From assembly GCA_036524155.1 (NCBI GenBank), contig DATDCV010000496.1:1-7560 (forward strand): a DNA stretch of 7,560 bases, read 5' to 3'. Of the stretch, positions 1 through 6,603 are shown one piece after another. How positions within the stretch are numbered: position 1 is the first letter of the stretch; each line of letters starts with the position of its first letter. The notes beneath the pieces were generated by a model. That model had not been told where the DNA came from. It worked only from the letters and a program-made list of their open reading frames with translations, and did not search any database. This stretch comes from DATDCV01 sp036524155. GTDB taxonomy: Bacteria; Verrucomicrobiota; Verrucomicrobiia; Limisphaerales; UBA8199. The translations under genes and the position numbers were made by a program.

Positions 1-513
1 GGCGGCCGAGTAGGCAATGACGCGCGATAGTGGCAGATGAGCTGACACGCTGGCGATGTTGATGATGCTGCCGCGGCCACGCTGAACCATCCCCGGGCCG
101 AACTCCTGGCAGGGCAGGAGCACGCCGCCGACGAGGTTCAAATCGAAGTTTGCGCGCCAGTCTTCAAGTTGGATTTGCTCGAAAACCAACGTGGCGCTGA
201 CAGTGGATTTCGGGTCGGTGCCGCCGGCGGCATTGACGAGGATCCCGGCGGGGCCGAAGCTGGATTGGATTGCATCGTTGGCCGAATGGAGGCTGTCCCG
301 ACTCATCGCATCAGCCGTGAAGAACGCCGCCTGACCGCCCTGGGCGCTAATCTCTTTCACGCGCGCCGCACCACGCTGCTCGTTGCGCCCCAGCACGGCT
401 ACCTTGGCGCCCGCTTCTCCGAGCGCCTGCGCGATGGCTCCGCCTAAAGCGCCTGTGCCCCCAATGACGACTGCGACCTCGCCCGACAAATCAAACATCT
501 CGATCGGTTTCAT
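1..513 (-). CDS. SDR family oxidoreductase, D-mannonate oxidoreductase-like (3' end beyond window)
   Basis: This is the first 171 codons of a classical short-chain dehydrogenase/reductase, an NAD(P)-dependent Rossmann-fold enzyme. The cofactor glycine motif reads IGGTGALG at residues 17-24. The NAAG motif is at 94-97. The catalytic Ser (S155, in NIAS) and Tyr (Y168, in AYSAA) are spaced 13 apart as usual; the catalytic Lys lies beyond the window edge. The family is usually about 250-275 residues, so roughly 90-100 are missing. The TGGTGxLG-type motif, LGRN after strand 2 and ILVNAAGG resemble the SDR group annotated as D-mannonate (fructuronate) oxidoreductases of hexuronate catabolism; that substrate is inferred from memory of the family. 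The start is ATG at 513; M6 (codon start 498) is an alternative, and neither has a good ribosome binding site. It lies 51 bp behind the aceE stop on the same strand with no visible terminator between, so co-transcription is possible. Confidence 0.9.
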   Translation of the reverse strand, partial: MKPIEMFDLSGEVAVVIGGTGALGGAIAQALGEAGAKVAVLGRNEQRGAARVKEISAQGGQAAFFTADAMSRDSLHSANDAIQSSFGPAGILVNAAGGTDPKSTVSATLVFEQIQLEDWRANFDLNLVGGVLLPCQEFGPGMVQRGRGSIINIASVSAHLPLSRVIAYSAA

Positions 514-564
514 TGCTCGCAGTTTGGAAAAAGCGGCTCAGATCGAGAAGCAAAATCCCATCGG

Positions 565-3288
565 CTACACGATTTGGGGGAAGCTCTTTTCCGGGTCAAC
601 TTCCAACGTCTTGATCGCCTTCGTCACCGCGCCTCTGTCCAGTTGGCCCTTCTCGGCTAGCGCGTACAGGGTCGCGACCACGATGGACTCGGCGTCCACT
701 TCAAAGAACCGGCGGAGCCGCTCGCGGGTGTCGCTGCGGCCATAGCCGTCCGTCCCGAGCGTTGTCAAGCCGCCGGGGATCCACGGGGCTACCTGGTCCG
801 GCACCAGCTTCATGTTGTCGGAGGCCGCAACGAAAACCCCGTGCTCTTTCTCGAGCACGTTTTCGAGGTAGGACTTCCTGGGCGGTTCCATCGGATGGAA
901 CATGTTCCAGCGTTTGGCGCGGAGGGCGTCGTTGCGCAGCAGTTTGTAGCTGGTGGCGCTCCAGACATCGGCCGAGACGTTGAATTGGTCGGCCAGGATT
1001 TGTTGCGCCCGGAGCGCGAAGCGCAGGATCGGGCCGCTGCCGAAAAGATGGGCCTTGAGCTGCGGGCCCTCGGCGCCCGGTTTGAGCTTGTATAGTCCCT
1101 TGAGTATGCCGTCGTCCGAGCCGTCCGGCATCGGCAGCATCGCGTAGTTTTCGTTATACAACGCGAGGTAGTAAAAGATGTCCTCACCGTCACGATACAT
1201 GCGGCGCATCCCGTCGGCGATGATGACGGCCACCTCGTAGGTGTAGGCCGGATCATAAGTCAGGAGTGTGGGAATGCTGCTCGAGAGCAGGAGACTATGG
1301 CCGTCCTGGTGCTGCAGCCCTTCACCGTTTAGCGTGGTGCGCCCGGAAGTGGCGCCGAGCAGGAAGCCTTTCGCCTTGATATCGCCAGCCAGCCACATCA
1401 AGTCGCCGATGCGCTGGAAGCCAAACATGGAGTAATAGATGAAGAACGGCACCATGTGCCGGCCCAGGTTGGAATAACTGGTGCCGGCCGCGATGAGCGA
1501 AGCCATGGCGCCCGCTTCCGTGATGCCTTCCTCGAGGATTTGCCCGTCCCTCGTTTCGTTGTAGTACAACAGCGATTTCCGGTCCACCGGCTCATAAAGC
1601 TGGCCCTTCGACGAGTAAATGCCGATCTCACGGAAGAGCGCATCCAAACCGAAGGTGCGGGCTTCGTCGGGAATGATCGGCACGATCTGCTTCCCGATGG
1701 TTTTGTCGCGGACCAGCGTGCTCAGCAGCCGCACGAACCCCATCGTAGTGGACATTTCGAGCTTGCCCGAACCTTTCAAGAGGTCCGCGAAGGTTTCCAA
1801 CGCGGGCGTTTGGAGCGGCTCGGCCGACACAACACGCTTCGGCAGAGAGCCGCCGAGTTTCTTGCGGCGGCTCAGCAGGTATTGGCGCTCGCGGCTGTCC
1901 GGCGCCGGCCGGAAGAACGGCGTCTCGGCAATTTCCTCGTCGCTGATGGGGACGCCGAACCGGGCGCGGAACTCCCGCAGTTCTTTTTCGTTCAGTTTCT
2001 TTTGCTGGTGAGTGATGTTCCTGCCTTCACCCGCCTCGCCCAACCCGTAACCTTTGACCGTCTTGGCCAGGATAACGGTCGGGCGGCCCTTTTGTTCCAC
2101 TGCTGCCTGGTACGCGGCATAGACCTTGCGCGAATCGTGCCCGCCCCGCAGCAGTTTGTGGATTTGCTCGTCGCTCAGATGATTCACCAGTTCGAGCAGC
2201 TCCGGGTACTTGCCGAAAAAGTGCCGGCGCGTATAGCTTCCCGGCTCCACGGAGTACTTTTGGTAGTCGCCGTCAACCGCCTCCTCCATCCGGCGTAGCA
2301 GCAGGCCGGTCTTGTCCGCCGCCAGAAGCTTGTCCCAATCCGACCCCCAGATCACCTTGATGACATTCCAGCCCGCTCCTTGGAACACGGCCTCGAGTTC
2401 CTGAATGATCTTGCCATTGCCGCGCACCGGCCCATCCAGTCGTTGCAGGTTGCAGTTGATGACCCAGATTAGGTTGTCGAGGTTTTCCCGAGCGGCGAGC
2501 GAGATTGAACCGAGGGTTTCGGGTTCATCGGTCTCGCCATCGCCGAGGAATGCCCACACGCGGGGCTCCTCGCCCGATGCCAGGTCGCGAGCCCGCGTGT
2601 AGCGGTTAAAGCGCGCCTGGTAGATCGAAAGCAAGGGACCCAGGCCCATCGAGACAGTCGGGAACTGCCAAAAATCCGGCATCAGGTAAGGGTGCGGATA
2701 GGACGAGAGCCCGCCCCCTTCGGCCAGTTCCTGACGGAAATTGTGGAGGTGGTGCTCATCCAGGCGCCCTTCGAGGAAGGCGCGGGCGTATACGCCCGGC
2801 GTGGCATGGCCCTGGAAATAAACCATGTCGCCCGGGAACGTATTCGTGCGGCCCCGCAAGAAATGGTTGAACGCCACTTCATAAAGCGTCGCCGCGGAGG
2901 CGTAGGTGGAGATGTGCCCGCCCAGGCCGCTATGCTCCCGGTTTGCATTGACCACCATCGCCATCGCGTTCCACCGCACGTAGCTTTTGATGCGCCGCTC
3001 CATTTCCCAGTCACCCGGAAACGGCGTCTGTTTGTCGGGTGGGATCGTGTTGATATAAGGAGTGCTGACCACGCGCGGGGCCTCGACGCCCTCCTCTCGC
3101 AGGCGGTCGGTGAGGCCGCTCAGGAAGCGGGTCGTTGCGCGCGGGGCCTGGTTCTTGAGAGCGAACTCGACGACCGCAGCAAGTGAGTCAAGAAGGGCGT
3201 CCCCCCCGTGGCCGTCCTGCGGCGCCGGGCCGGGGGACGGGTCGTCTTTGGTTTGATCCGGATTCGTTAGTTTCACTTTGTTACTCAA
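565..3288 (-). CDS. aceE: Pyruvate dehydrogenase E1 component, homodimeric AceE type
   Basis: This is a full-length 907-residue AceE-type E1 (E. coli AceE is 887). It performs the thiamin diphosphate-dependent decarboxylation of pyruvate and reductive acetylation of the lipoyl groups of E2 in the cytoplasmic pyruvate dehydrogenase complex. Similarity to AceE runs from about residue 75 (YINTIP) to near the C-terminus. The ThDP/Mg site GDG...NLQ is at 249-251 and 280-282, with D250, N280 and Q282 matching E. coli D230, N260 and Q262. Loop histidine H427 (NITHQQ) matches H407, and E591 (GITEAGA) matches the cofactor-activating E571. The constant offset of 20 shows the core has no large indels. 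The first ~70 residues diverge and begin with a Pro/Gly/Asp-rich stretch. The start appears to be TTG at 3288: an in-frame TGA lies at 3322-3324 and no ATG or GTG lies between. No E2 or E3 gene is adjacent; a lipoate ligase gene is divergent upstream. Confidence 0.97.
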   Translation of the reverse strand: MSNKVKLTNPDQTKDDPSPGPAPQDGHGGDALLDSLAAVVEFALKNQAPRATTRFLSGLTDRLREEGVEAPRVVSTPYINTIPPDKQTPFPGDWEMERRIKSYVRWNAMAMVVNANREHSGLGGHISTYASAATLYEVAFNHFLRGRTNTFPGDMVYFQGHATPGVYARAFLEGRLDEHHLHNFRQELAEGGGLSSYPHPYLMPDFWQFPTVSMGLGPLLSIYQARFNRYTRARDLASGEEPRVWAFLGDGETDEPETLGSISLAARENLDNLIWVINCNLQRLDGPVRGNGKIIQELEAVFQGAGWNVIKVIWGSDWDKLLAADKTGLLLRRMEEAVDGDYQKYSVEPGSYTRRHFFGKYPELLELVNHLSDEQIHKLLRGGHDSRKVYAAYQAAVEQKGRPTVILAKTVKGYGLGEAGEGRNITHQQKKLNEKELREFRARFGVPISDEEIAETPFFRPAPDSRERQYLLSRRKKLGGSLPKRVVSAEPLQTPALETFADLLKGSGKLEMSTTMGFVRLLSTLVRDKTIGKQIVPIIPDEARTFGLDALFREIGIYSSKGQLYEPVDRKSLLYYNETRDGQILEEGITEAGAMASLIAAGTSYSNLGRHMVPFFIYYSMFGFQRIGDLMWLAGDIKAKGFLLGATSGRTTLNGEGLQHQDGHSLLLSSSIPTLLTYDPAYTYEVAVIIADGMRRMYRDGEDIFYYLALYNENYAMLPMPDGSDDGILKGLYKLKPGAEGPQLKAHLFGSGPILRFALRAQQILADQFNVSADVWSATSYKLLRNDALRAKRWNMFHPMEPPRKSYLENVLEKEHGVFVAASDNMKLVPDQVAPWIPGGLTTLGTDGYGRSDTRERLRRFFEVDAESIVVATLYALAEKGQLDRGAVTKAIKTLEVDPEKSFPQIV

Positions 3289-3454
3289 AATGTATGTCGT
3301 TAAGCTCGCTTCGGGTGCCTGTCAATTCTGCCGGGGGAGACGTCCCCGGAAGGCCGGCGGCAGCGCCCCGCGAATACATCACTATAACACCAAACCGGCA
3401 GGCGACGGATGAATCTGTGCAAAGCTTATAGAACGCCGCAAAGTTTTCAACCGT
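3289..3454. promoter_or_regulatory. Divergent promoter region between aceE and the lipoate ligase gene
   Basis: This 166-bp region must carry the promoters of both divergent genes. A possible -10 for aceE is TATAGT on the minus strand (3381-3386 on the plus strand read as actata), but no good -35 sits 16-18 bp from it. On the plus strand a weak TTATAG lies at 3426-3431 ahead of the ligase gene, also without a convincing -35. A GC-rich inverted repeat (3331-3349, listed separately) would fall in the aceE leader. The promoter calls are guesses; only the divergent layout is firm. Confidence 0.4.
3331..3349. repeat. GC-rich inverted repeat in the aceE leader
   Basis: CCGGGG (3331-3336) pairs perfectly with CCCCGG (3344-3349); one further G-T pair is possible, leaving a loop of five. 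No T-run follows on either strand, so it does not look like an intrinsic terminator. It sits about 43 bp upstream of the aceE TTG start and downstream of the tentative aceE -10, so it could be an operator or leader RNA stem. The function is not known. Confidence 0.45.
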
Positions 3455-4174
3455 ATGAATTGGCTTGATCTGGGCCTCAGCTCGCCGGGAGAAAACCTTG
3501 CGTTGGACGAGGCGCTGCTCGACCGGTGCGAGGAGGGCGCCGGGGGCGAAGTCCTTCGGTTCTGGGAAGCCGCTCAACACTTCGTGGTGCTCGGTTATGC
3601 CAACGCGGTAAACAGAGAAGTGAACACGGAGTTTTGCCGTGTGCGGGGCATACCCATCCTCCGGAGGTGCAGCGGTGGCGGAACGGTGCTTCAGGGGCCG
3701 GGGTGTCTGAACTACACTCTCATTTTGCGGGTCGACAGGGCATGCGAGCTGCGGAGTGTCCACGGAACAAATGATTACGTTTTGAACCGCCATGCCGACG
3801 CGTTGAGCAAATTGCTCGGGAAACCGGTCGCGAGAGAGGGCCACACCGATCTTGCCCTGGACGGTTTGAAGTTTTCCGGCAATGCTCAACGCCGCCGGAA
3901 GAACGCCCTGTTGTTTCACGGCAGCTTTCTGCTCAACCTGGACCTGGACCTGCTCGAGGAAGCCCTCCCGCTTCCCTCCAAACAGCCGGACTACCGGCTC
4001 AACCGCTCGCACCGTGATTTCCTGACCATTCTCAGGCTGCCGGCCGCGTCCCTGAAGCACGGTCTCCGGGAAGCCTGGTCGGCGACCGAACCAATGCGCG
4101 ACGTCCCGACGCAACAGCTCGCAGCGCTGGTCCGGGACAAGTACGGGCGCGCGGAATGGAATCTCAAGTTCTGA
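3455..4174 (+). CDS. Lipoate-protein ligase A / lipoyl(octanoyl)transferase family protein
   Basis: This is a 239-residue protein of the biotin/lipoate A/B ligase family, cytoplasmic, predicted to attach or transfer lipoyl or octanoyl groups to lipoyl-domain proteins such as pyruvate dehydrogenase E2. The N-terminus has the family's NLALDEALL (15-23). The glycine-rich acyl-adenylate binding motif RRCSGGGTVLQGPGCLNYTL spans about 70-89. The lysine motif LKFSGNAQRRR (138-148) contains K139, the equivalent of the LplA catalytic/binding lysine, followed by LLFHGSFLLNLDLDLL (152-167). The protein lacks room for the full C-terminal accessory domain of E. coli LplA (about 340 residues), so it could be a single-domain ligase, a LipM/LipL-type transferase, or a ligase needing a partner. 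The start is ATG at 3455 with no clear Shine-Dalgarno. It is divergent from aceE, which fits a shared role with the lipoyl-dependent complex. The family call is firm; the exact reaction is not. Confidence 0.88.
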   Translation: MNWLDLGLSSPGENLALDEALLDRCEEGAGGEVLRFWEAAQHFVVLGYANAVNREVNTEFCRVRGIPILRRCSGGGTVLQGPGCLNYTLILRVDRACELRSVHGTNDYVLNRHADALSKLLGKPVAREGHTDLALDGLKFSGNAQRRRKNALLFHGSFLLNLDLDLLEEALPLPSKQPDYRLNRSHRDFLTILRLPAASLKHGLREAWSATEPMRDVPTQQLAALVRDKYGRAEWNLKF

Positions 4175-4304
4175 TCCTATTGGGGGACGCAGGCTGCGAT
4201 TAGTGAATTAGCGAGTTAAAGCCGACAGAGACCAGCGGTCGGACTGGGACGGAGCGTCCGCCGTGGTTAAGTCGAGCGGGCACCGGCGGGAGGACAGGTT
4301 CTTG

Positions 4305-4352
4305 GCGGACGGCTTAGAGGAATCCGCACGGGTGTTTCTTTCTTTTTCTGCT
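4305..4352 (+). terminator. Possible weak intrinsic terminator downstream of the lipoate ligase gene
   Basis: GCGGA (4305-4309) can pair with TCCGC (4323-4327) across a 13-nt loop. A pyrimidine tract rich in T (tgtttctttctttttctg) begins five bases later at 4332. The stem is only 5 bp and the tract is interrupted by C, so termination would be weak. The left arm also belongs to a competing 8-bp pairing with 4255-4262. It lies about 130 bp after the ligase stop codon. Confidence 0.3.
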
Positions 4353-4422
4353 GAATGCGCAGCTCTACTCTCAACTGTCATCTCCAAAAGCTTACATTAG
4401 CGTTGACTGACACCGTTCAGTT

Positions 4423-4440
4423 AGGTTCTCAGGTTCTCAG
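4423..4440. repeat. Short tandem repeat of AGGTTCTC
   Basis: Two direct copies of the 8-mer AGGTTCTC (4423-4430, 4431-4438) are followed by AG. Just upstream, ACTGA and TCAGT form a small inverted repeat around CACCGT (about 4405-4420). It may be slippage or a tandem regulator site; nothing decides between them. Confidence 0.5.
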
Positions 4441-4533
4441 GACCAGACGGGATCGACGGCCTACGTCCCCCAAGTGGCCTTCTTTCCGCTCAACCCTGAA
4501 GAGATGTTGCTTAATGGTTCACCTCCGACAGGG

Positions 4534-4598
4534 GCGGAGACGGCTCGTCCCCGGCTTCTGTTGGCTGCTGCAGCGAACAGGAAACGAGCCGCCTCCGC
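4534..4598. repeat. 65-nt nested imperfect hairpin
   Basis: The 15-mer GCGGAGACGGCTCGT (4534-4548) is matched at 14 of 15 positions by the reverse complement of ACGAGCCGCCTCCGC (4584-4598). Inside lies a second stem: CTGTT (4558-4562) with AACAG (4576-4580), then GCT (4564-4566) with AGC (4572-4574) around a 5-nt loop. The arms are joined by a 9-nt and a 3-nt internal loop. The fold would form in RNA from either strand or in single-stranded DNA. No T-run follows, so it is not a classical terminator. It sits 100 bp upstream of the dehydrogenase start. It could be a structured leader, an mRNA stabilising element or a dispersed palindromic repeat. Confidence 0.6.
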
Positions 4599-4685
4599 AC
4601 CTTCCCGGTTCACTTAGGCGAGCTGAGAAATCACACACCGAGGAAGCATCCTTCGGCGCCGCCTGCCGCGCCTCGGGGCATTTCG

Positions 4686-4690
4686 AGGAA
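4686..4690 (+). promoter_or_regulatory. Ribosome binding site favouring the GTG start of the NADH dehydrogenase gene
   Basis: AGGAA lies seven bases before GTG at 4698, a good Shine-Dalgarno position. The alternative ATG at 4734 has no such sequence, so this site favours the GTG start even though the extra 12 residues show no recognisable domain. Confidence 0.5.
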
Positions 4691-4697
4691 TTTCCTA

Positions 4698-6173
4698 GTG
4701 GAGAGACACTGCTGCACTCCTTTAGATAGTCTCATGCATAACCGCTTCACGCAAACGGGGCGCTGGGCGACAGCAGCGCCCGATTCAGAGCCGCTCGAGA
4801 ACAGGCGGCGCGTCATCATTCTTGGCGGCGGTTTTGGCGGCGTGAACTGCGCCCGCACCCTCAGCCGCGAGCTGAAGCCTGGCGAAGCCGAAGTGGTTCT
4901 CTTCAGCCGGGAAAATCATCTGGTCTTCAGTCCGCTGCTGGCGGAGGCGGTCGGCGCATCGATCAATCCACTTGATATTGTCGTGCCGCTCCGGCAATTG
5001 CTGCCCCGCGTGTTTTGCCGTACTGAGGAGGTGCGGGCCATCGATTTCGCCCGAAGCGAAATCGAATACGAGACCGCGGACCACGAGCGGTGCCGGATGG
5101 CCTACGACCAGCTTGTCATCGCTTGCGGCAACACCGCCAACCTGCAGGCGACCCCCGGGATGGCTGAGCACGGCTTCGCCTTGAAGAACATCGATGACGC
5201 CCTGGCGCTTCGTTGCCACATCCTGGAGAGAATGGAAAGGGCCGAAGTGTGCGCCGACCCGGGACGGCGCCGCCGCCATCTTACCTTCGTGGTCGTGGGT
5301 GGGGGCTTTAGTGGCGTCGAGGTCGCCGGTGATGTCAACGACCTGGTTCGGAGCAGCGCACGGTATTTTAAGAACTTCGTTGCGAAGGATATCAGCGTGA
5401 GACTCGTTCATTCAGGGAGCCAGCTATTGCCTGAGATCAACCGCGATCTGCGGGAGTTCGCCCGGAAAAAACTCGAGCATGCGGGAATCCAGGTGACCCT
5501 CGGGGCCCGCGTCAGGTCCGCCCTGCGCGAAGGCGTCGCTCTGGAAGGAGGGCAGTTCATAGAGGCGGACACCATTGTCTGCACGGCCGGCAGTGCCCCG
5601 GCGCGGGTCTTGGAACACCTGGCGGTCGCTCGAGAAAAAGGCCGCCTGGCAACCCGTCCCGACATGCGGCTACGTGATTGGAGCAAAGTGTGGGCGATCG
5701 GCGATTCCGCCCTGATCCTGAATCAGTTCGACCAGCGGCTCTCACCCCCGACCGGCCAATTTGCCGAACGCCAAGGCGCCCAATGCGCTCGCAACATTGT
5801 GCGGGTCCTTCGAGATCAACCGACCAGGCCGTTTCATTTCAAGCCCTTTGGCACGCTGTGTTCCATCGGCGGCCACTCCGCCGTAGCCGAGTTGTTTGGC
5901 CTCTCGATGGCGGGTTTCCTCGCTTGGTTTGTCTGGCGCGGCGTCTATTTGTTCAAGCTACCCACCTGGCTGCAGCGCCTCCAGGTTGGATTCGATTGGG
6001 CATTACTGCTGCTCTTTCCCCGCGATCTTTCGCATTTGCGGCATCCCGCCAAGGCCTGCCGCACCTGCTGTGTCCAGGGGCGGGCCCGCGGCGGCTGCAC
6101 TTGCAGTTTCTTTGCTGCCTGCAAACGCTTCCAGCAGGCTACCCTTGCGAGCGCCGAACCGGCTTTGTTTTGA
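4698..6173 (+). CDS. Type II NADH dehydrogenase-like FAD-dependent oxidoreductase (NDH-2 family)
   Basis: This 491-residue protein has the two-dinucleotide-fold layout of NDH-2, the single-subunit enzymes that pass electrons from NADH to quinone at the inner membrane face without pumping protons. The FAD-binding motif GGGFGG is at 43-48, the NAD(P)H-binding motif GGGFSG at 201-206, and the second FAD motif VWAIGD at 331-336. PTGQFAERQG (351-360) corresponds to the family's conserved AQxAxQxG quinone-site region. Residues 399-440 are hydrophobic and rich in Trp, as in the membrane-contacting C-terminus of NDH-2, ending in the typical LLLFPRD (437-443). After that come about 48 unusual residues with six cysteines between 454 and 475 (CxxCC, CxC, C). 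The first ~36 residues precede the Rossmann fold and have no recognisable role. The start is GTG with an AGGAA site; ATG at 4734 (M13) is the alternative. The gene stands alone, with a non-coding region before and decayed DNA after. A related pyridine nucleotide-disulfide family function cannot be excluded. Confidence 0.88.
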   Translation: MERHCCTPLDSLMHNRFTQTGRWATAAPDSEPLENRRRVIILGGGFGGVNCARTLSRELKPGEAEVVLFSRENHLVFSPLLAEAVGASINPLDIVVPLRQLLPRVFCRTEEVRAIDFARSEIEYETADHERCRMAYDQLVIACGNTANLQATPGMAEHGFALKNIDDALALRCHILERMERAEVCADPGRRRRHLTFVVVGGGFSGVEVAGDVNDLVRSSARYFKNFVAKDISVRLVHSGSQLLPEINRDLREFARKKLEHAGIQVTLGARVRSALREGVALEGGQFIEADTIVCTAGSAPARVLEHLAVAREKGRLATRPDMRLRDWSKVWAIGDSALILNQFDQRLSPPTGQFAERQGAQCARNIVRVLRDQPTRPFHFKPFGTLCSIGGHSAVAELFGLSMAGFLAWFVWRGVYLFKLPTWLQRLQVGFDWALLLLFPRDLSHLRHPAKACRTCCVQGRARGGCTCSFFAACKRFQQATLASAEPALF

Positions 6174-6245
6174 GAGAACATGCCATCGCGGGCTGTTTGT
6201 TGGTTCCAGCCCAAGGCGCCGGCTTACTGTCTCTCGAGAATAACC

Positions 6246-6266
6246 GGGCTGCAGATCTTGGTTCAC
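6246..6266. repeat. Left arm of a 21-bp imperfect inverted repeat (partner 6583-6603)
   Basis: The reverse complement of this segment matches 6583-6603 at 18 of 21 positions; the shared block is GTGAACCAAGA followed by CTGC. The two arms enclose the sigma factor fragment (outer distance 358 bp). The adjoining sequence outside and inside the arms does not extend the match. Confidence 0.6.
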
Positions 6267-6287
6267 TTGGTTCACCGCGGCGGAAAG
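6256..6287. repeat. First copy of a 32-bp diverged direct repeat (second copy 6649-6680)
   Basis: The segment aligns without gaps to 6649-6680, same orientation, with 25 of 32 identical. Core words are CTTGGT and CTTGGTTCA, ending in GCGGA and AG. The second copy lies inside the former 3' part of the recombinase reading frame, the first between genes, so a dispersed element or a local duplication is possible. Confidence 0.55.
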
Positions 6288-6301
6288 GGCGCTGGGAACC
6301 G

Positions 6302-6338
6302 CGTCGCACGTCTTAGCCCATCAATTTAGCGTGCGACG
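6302..6338. repeat. Perfect 9-bp inverted repeat upstream of the sigma factor fragment
   Basis: CGTCGCACG (6302-6310) and CGTGCGACG (6330-6338) are exact reverse complements separated by 19 AT-richer bases. The right arm ends 27 bp before the GTG start of the sigma factor fragment. It could be an operator for the former gene, a terminator stem without a T-run, or part of the repeat cluster here. Confidence 0.6.
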
Positions 6339-6365
6339 GGCGCTGCAGTTTGGTTTAATGAAACC

Positions 6366-6508
6366 GTGCGGGCGGAAGAACCAAATCCCGATCCCCAGGC
6401 GCACACGGGCGTGTTCCCTACCACCCACTGGAGCGTGGTGCTGGCCGCGGGGGAGCAGAACACACCGCAATCGGCTGCGGCCCTGGAGCGGCTCTGCGAA
6501 ACATTGTC
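6366..6508 (+). pseudogene. Truncated ECF-type RNA polymerase sigma factor (N-terminal fragment)
   Basis: From a GTG at 6366 the frame reads VFPTTHWSVVLAAG (residues 16-29) and then AAALERLCET (about 37-46). To my knowledge this is the N-terminus of a large ECF-like sigma factor family in Verrucomicrobiota and Planctomycetota, in which it is followed by YWYPLYAxxRRxG and sigma region 2. Here the match stops abruptly near 6506 and the frame continues with unrelated residues to a stop at 6608. Regions 2 and 4, which bind core polymerase and the promoter, are absent, so it cannot act as a sigma factor. A different frame (6512-6586) reads CEDEEAQIRRWQELLRELGN before a TGA and looks like the tail of some other gene. 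The fragment lies between repeat arms and next to a decayed recombinase, consistent with rearrangement. Confidence 0.65.
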
Positions 6509-6582
6509 CGGTGTGAAGACGAAGAGGCCCAAATCCGGCGTTGGCAGGAACTGCTTCGCGAACTTGGGAATTCAAGGAATGA

Positions 6583-6603
6583 GTGAACCAAGAACTGCGG
6601 TCC
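6583..6603. repeat. Right arm of the 21-bp imperfect inverted repeat (partner 6246-6266)
   Basis: This arm begins with GTGAACCAAGA and matches the reverse complement of 6246-6266 at 18 of 21 positions. It overlaps the TGA that ends the short unidentified frame at 6512-6586. Confidence 0.6.

Larger units (their letters stand above)
4175..4697. other. Non-coding region between the lipoate ligase and NADH dehydrogenase genes
   Basis: In this 523-bp stretch I see no open frame with recognisable protein features. It holds several inverted repeats (CCGAC at 4222-4226 with GTCGG at 4238-4242; CGTCCGCC at 4255-4262 with GGCGGACG at 4304-4311), a pyrimidine-rich tract (4332-4352), a short tandem repeat (4423-4440), a large nested hairpin (4534-4598), and the word GGTTCAC at 4516 and 4607. 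A TTGACT at 4403-4408 could be a -35, but no acceptable -10 follows it. Confidence 0.6.
6174..6365. other. Intergenic remnant DNA between the NADH dehydrogenase and the sigma factor fragment
   Basis: I see no gene here. It contains a tandem GGTTCAC pair (6260-6276), the left arms of two larger repeats, and a perfect 9-bp inverted repeat (6302-6338). No T-rich terminator follows the dehydrogenase stop codon. Confidence 0.5.

Noticed and set aside
1456..2298. Long plus-strand open frame (280 codons) antisense to aceE
   Set aside because: It lies entirely within the well-matched aceE coding sequence, has no recognisable motif, and such antisense frames are common in GC-rich genes.
3281..4114. 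Minus-strand open frame (277 codons) across the ligase gene and the divergent promoter
   Set aside because: It is antisense to the clear ligase gene, contains no known motif, and would place coding sequence over the promoter region.
4534..4598. Integron attC-like recombination site
   Set aside because: The arms lack the conserved GTTRRRY and RYYYAAC core sites and no integron integrase or cassette is nearby.
4355..4729. Plus-strand open frame (124 codons) in the non-coding region
   Set aside because: Its product is Arg/Ser/Cys-rich with no family features, it runs through the large hairpin, and it overlaps the NADH dehydrogenase start.
4785..5411. Minus-strand open frame (208 codons) antisense to the NADH dehydrogenase
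   Set aside because: It is a shadow of the clear FAD/NAD-binding protein on the other strand.
5678..6316. Plus-strand open frame (212 codons) overlapping the dehydrogenase C-terminus, considered as a frameshifted tail
   Set aside because: Reading it after LFPRD does not restore any NDH-2-like ending, so there is no evidence of a frameshift there.
6246..6603. A compact transposable element bounded by the 21-bp inverted arms
   Set aside because: The arms match at only 18 of 21, no target duplication is visible outside them, and no transposase lies inside. Kept only as a repeat.
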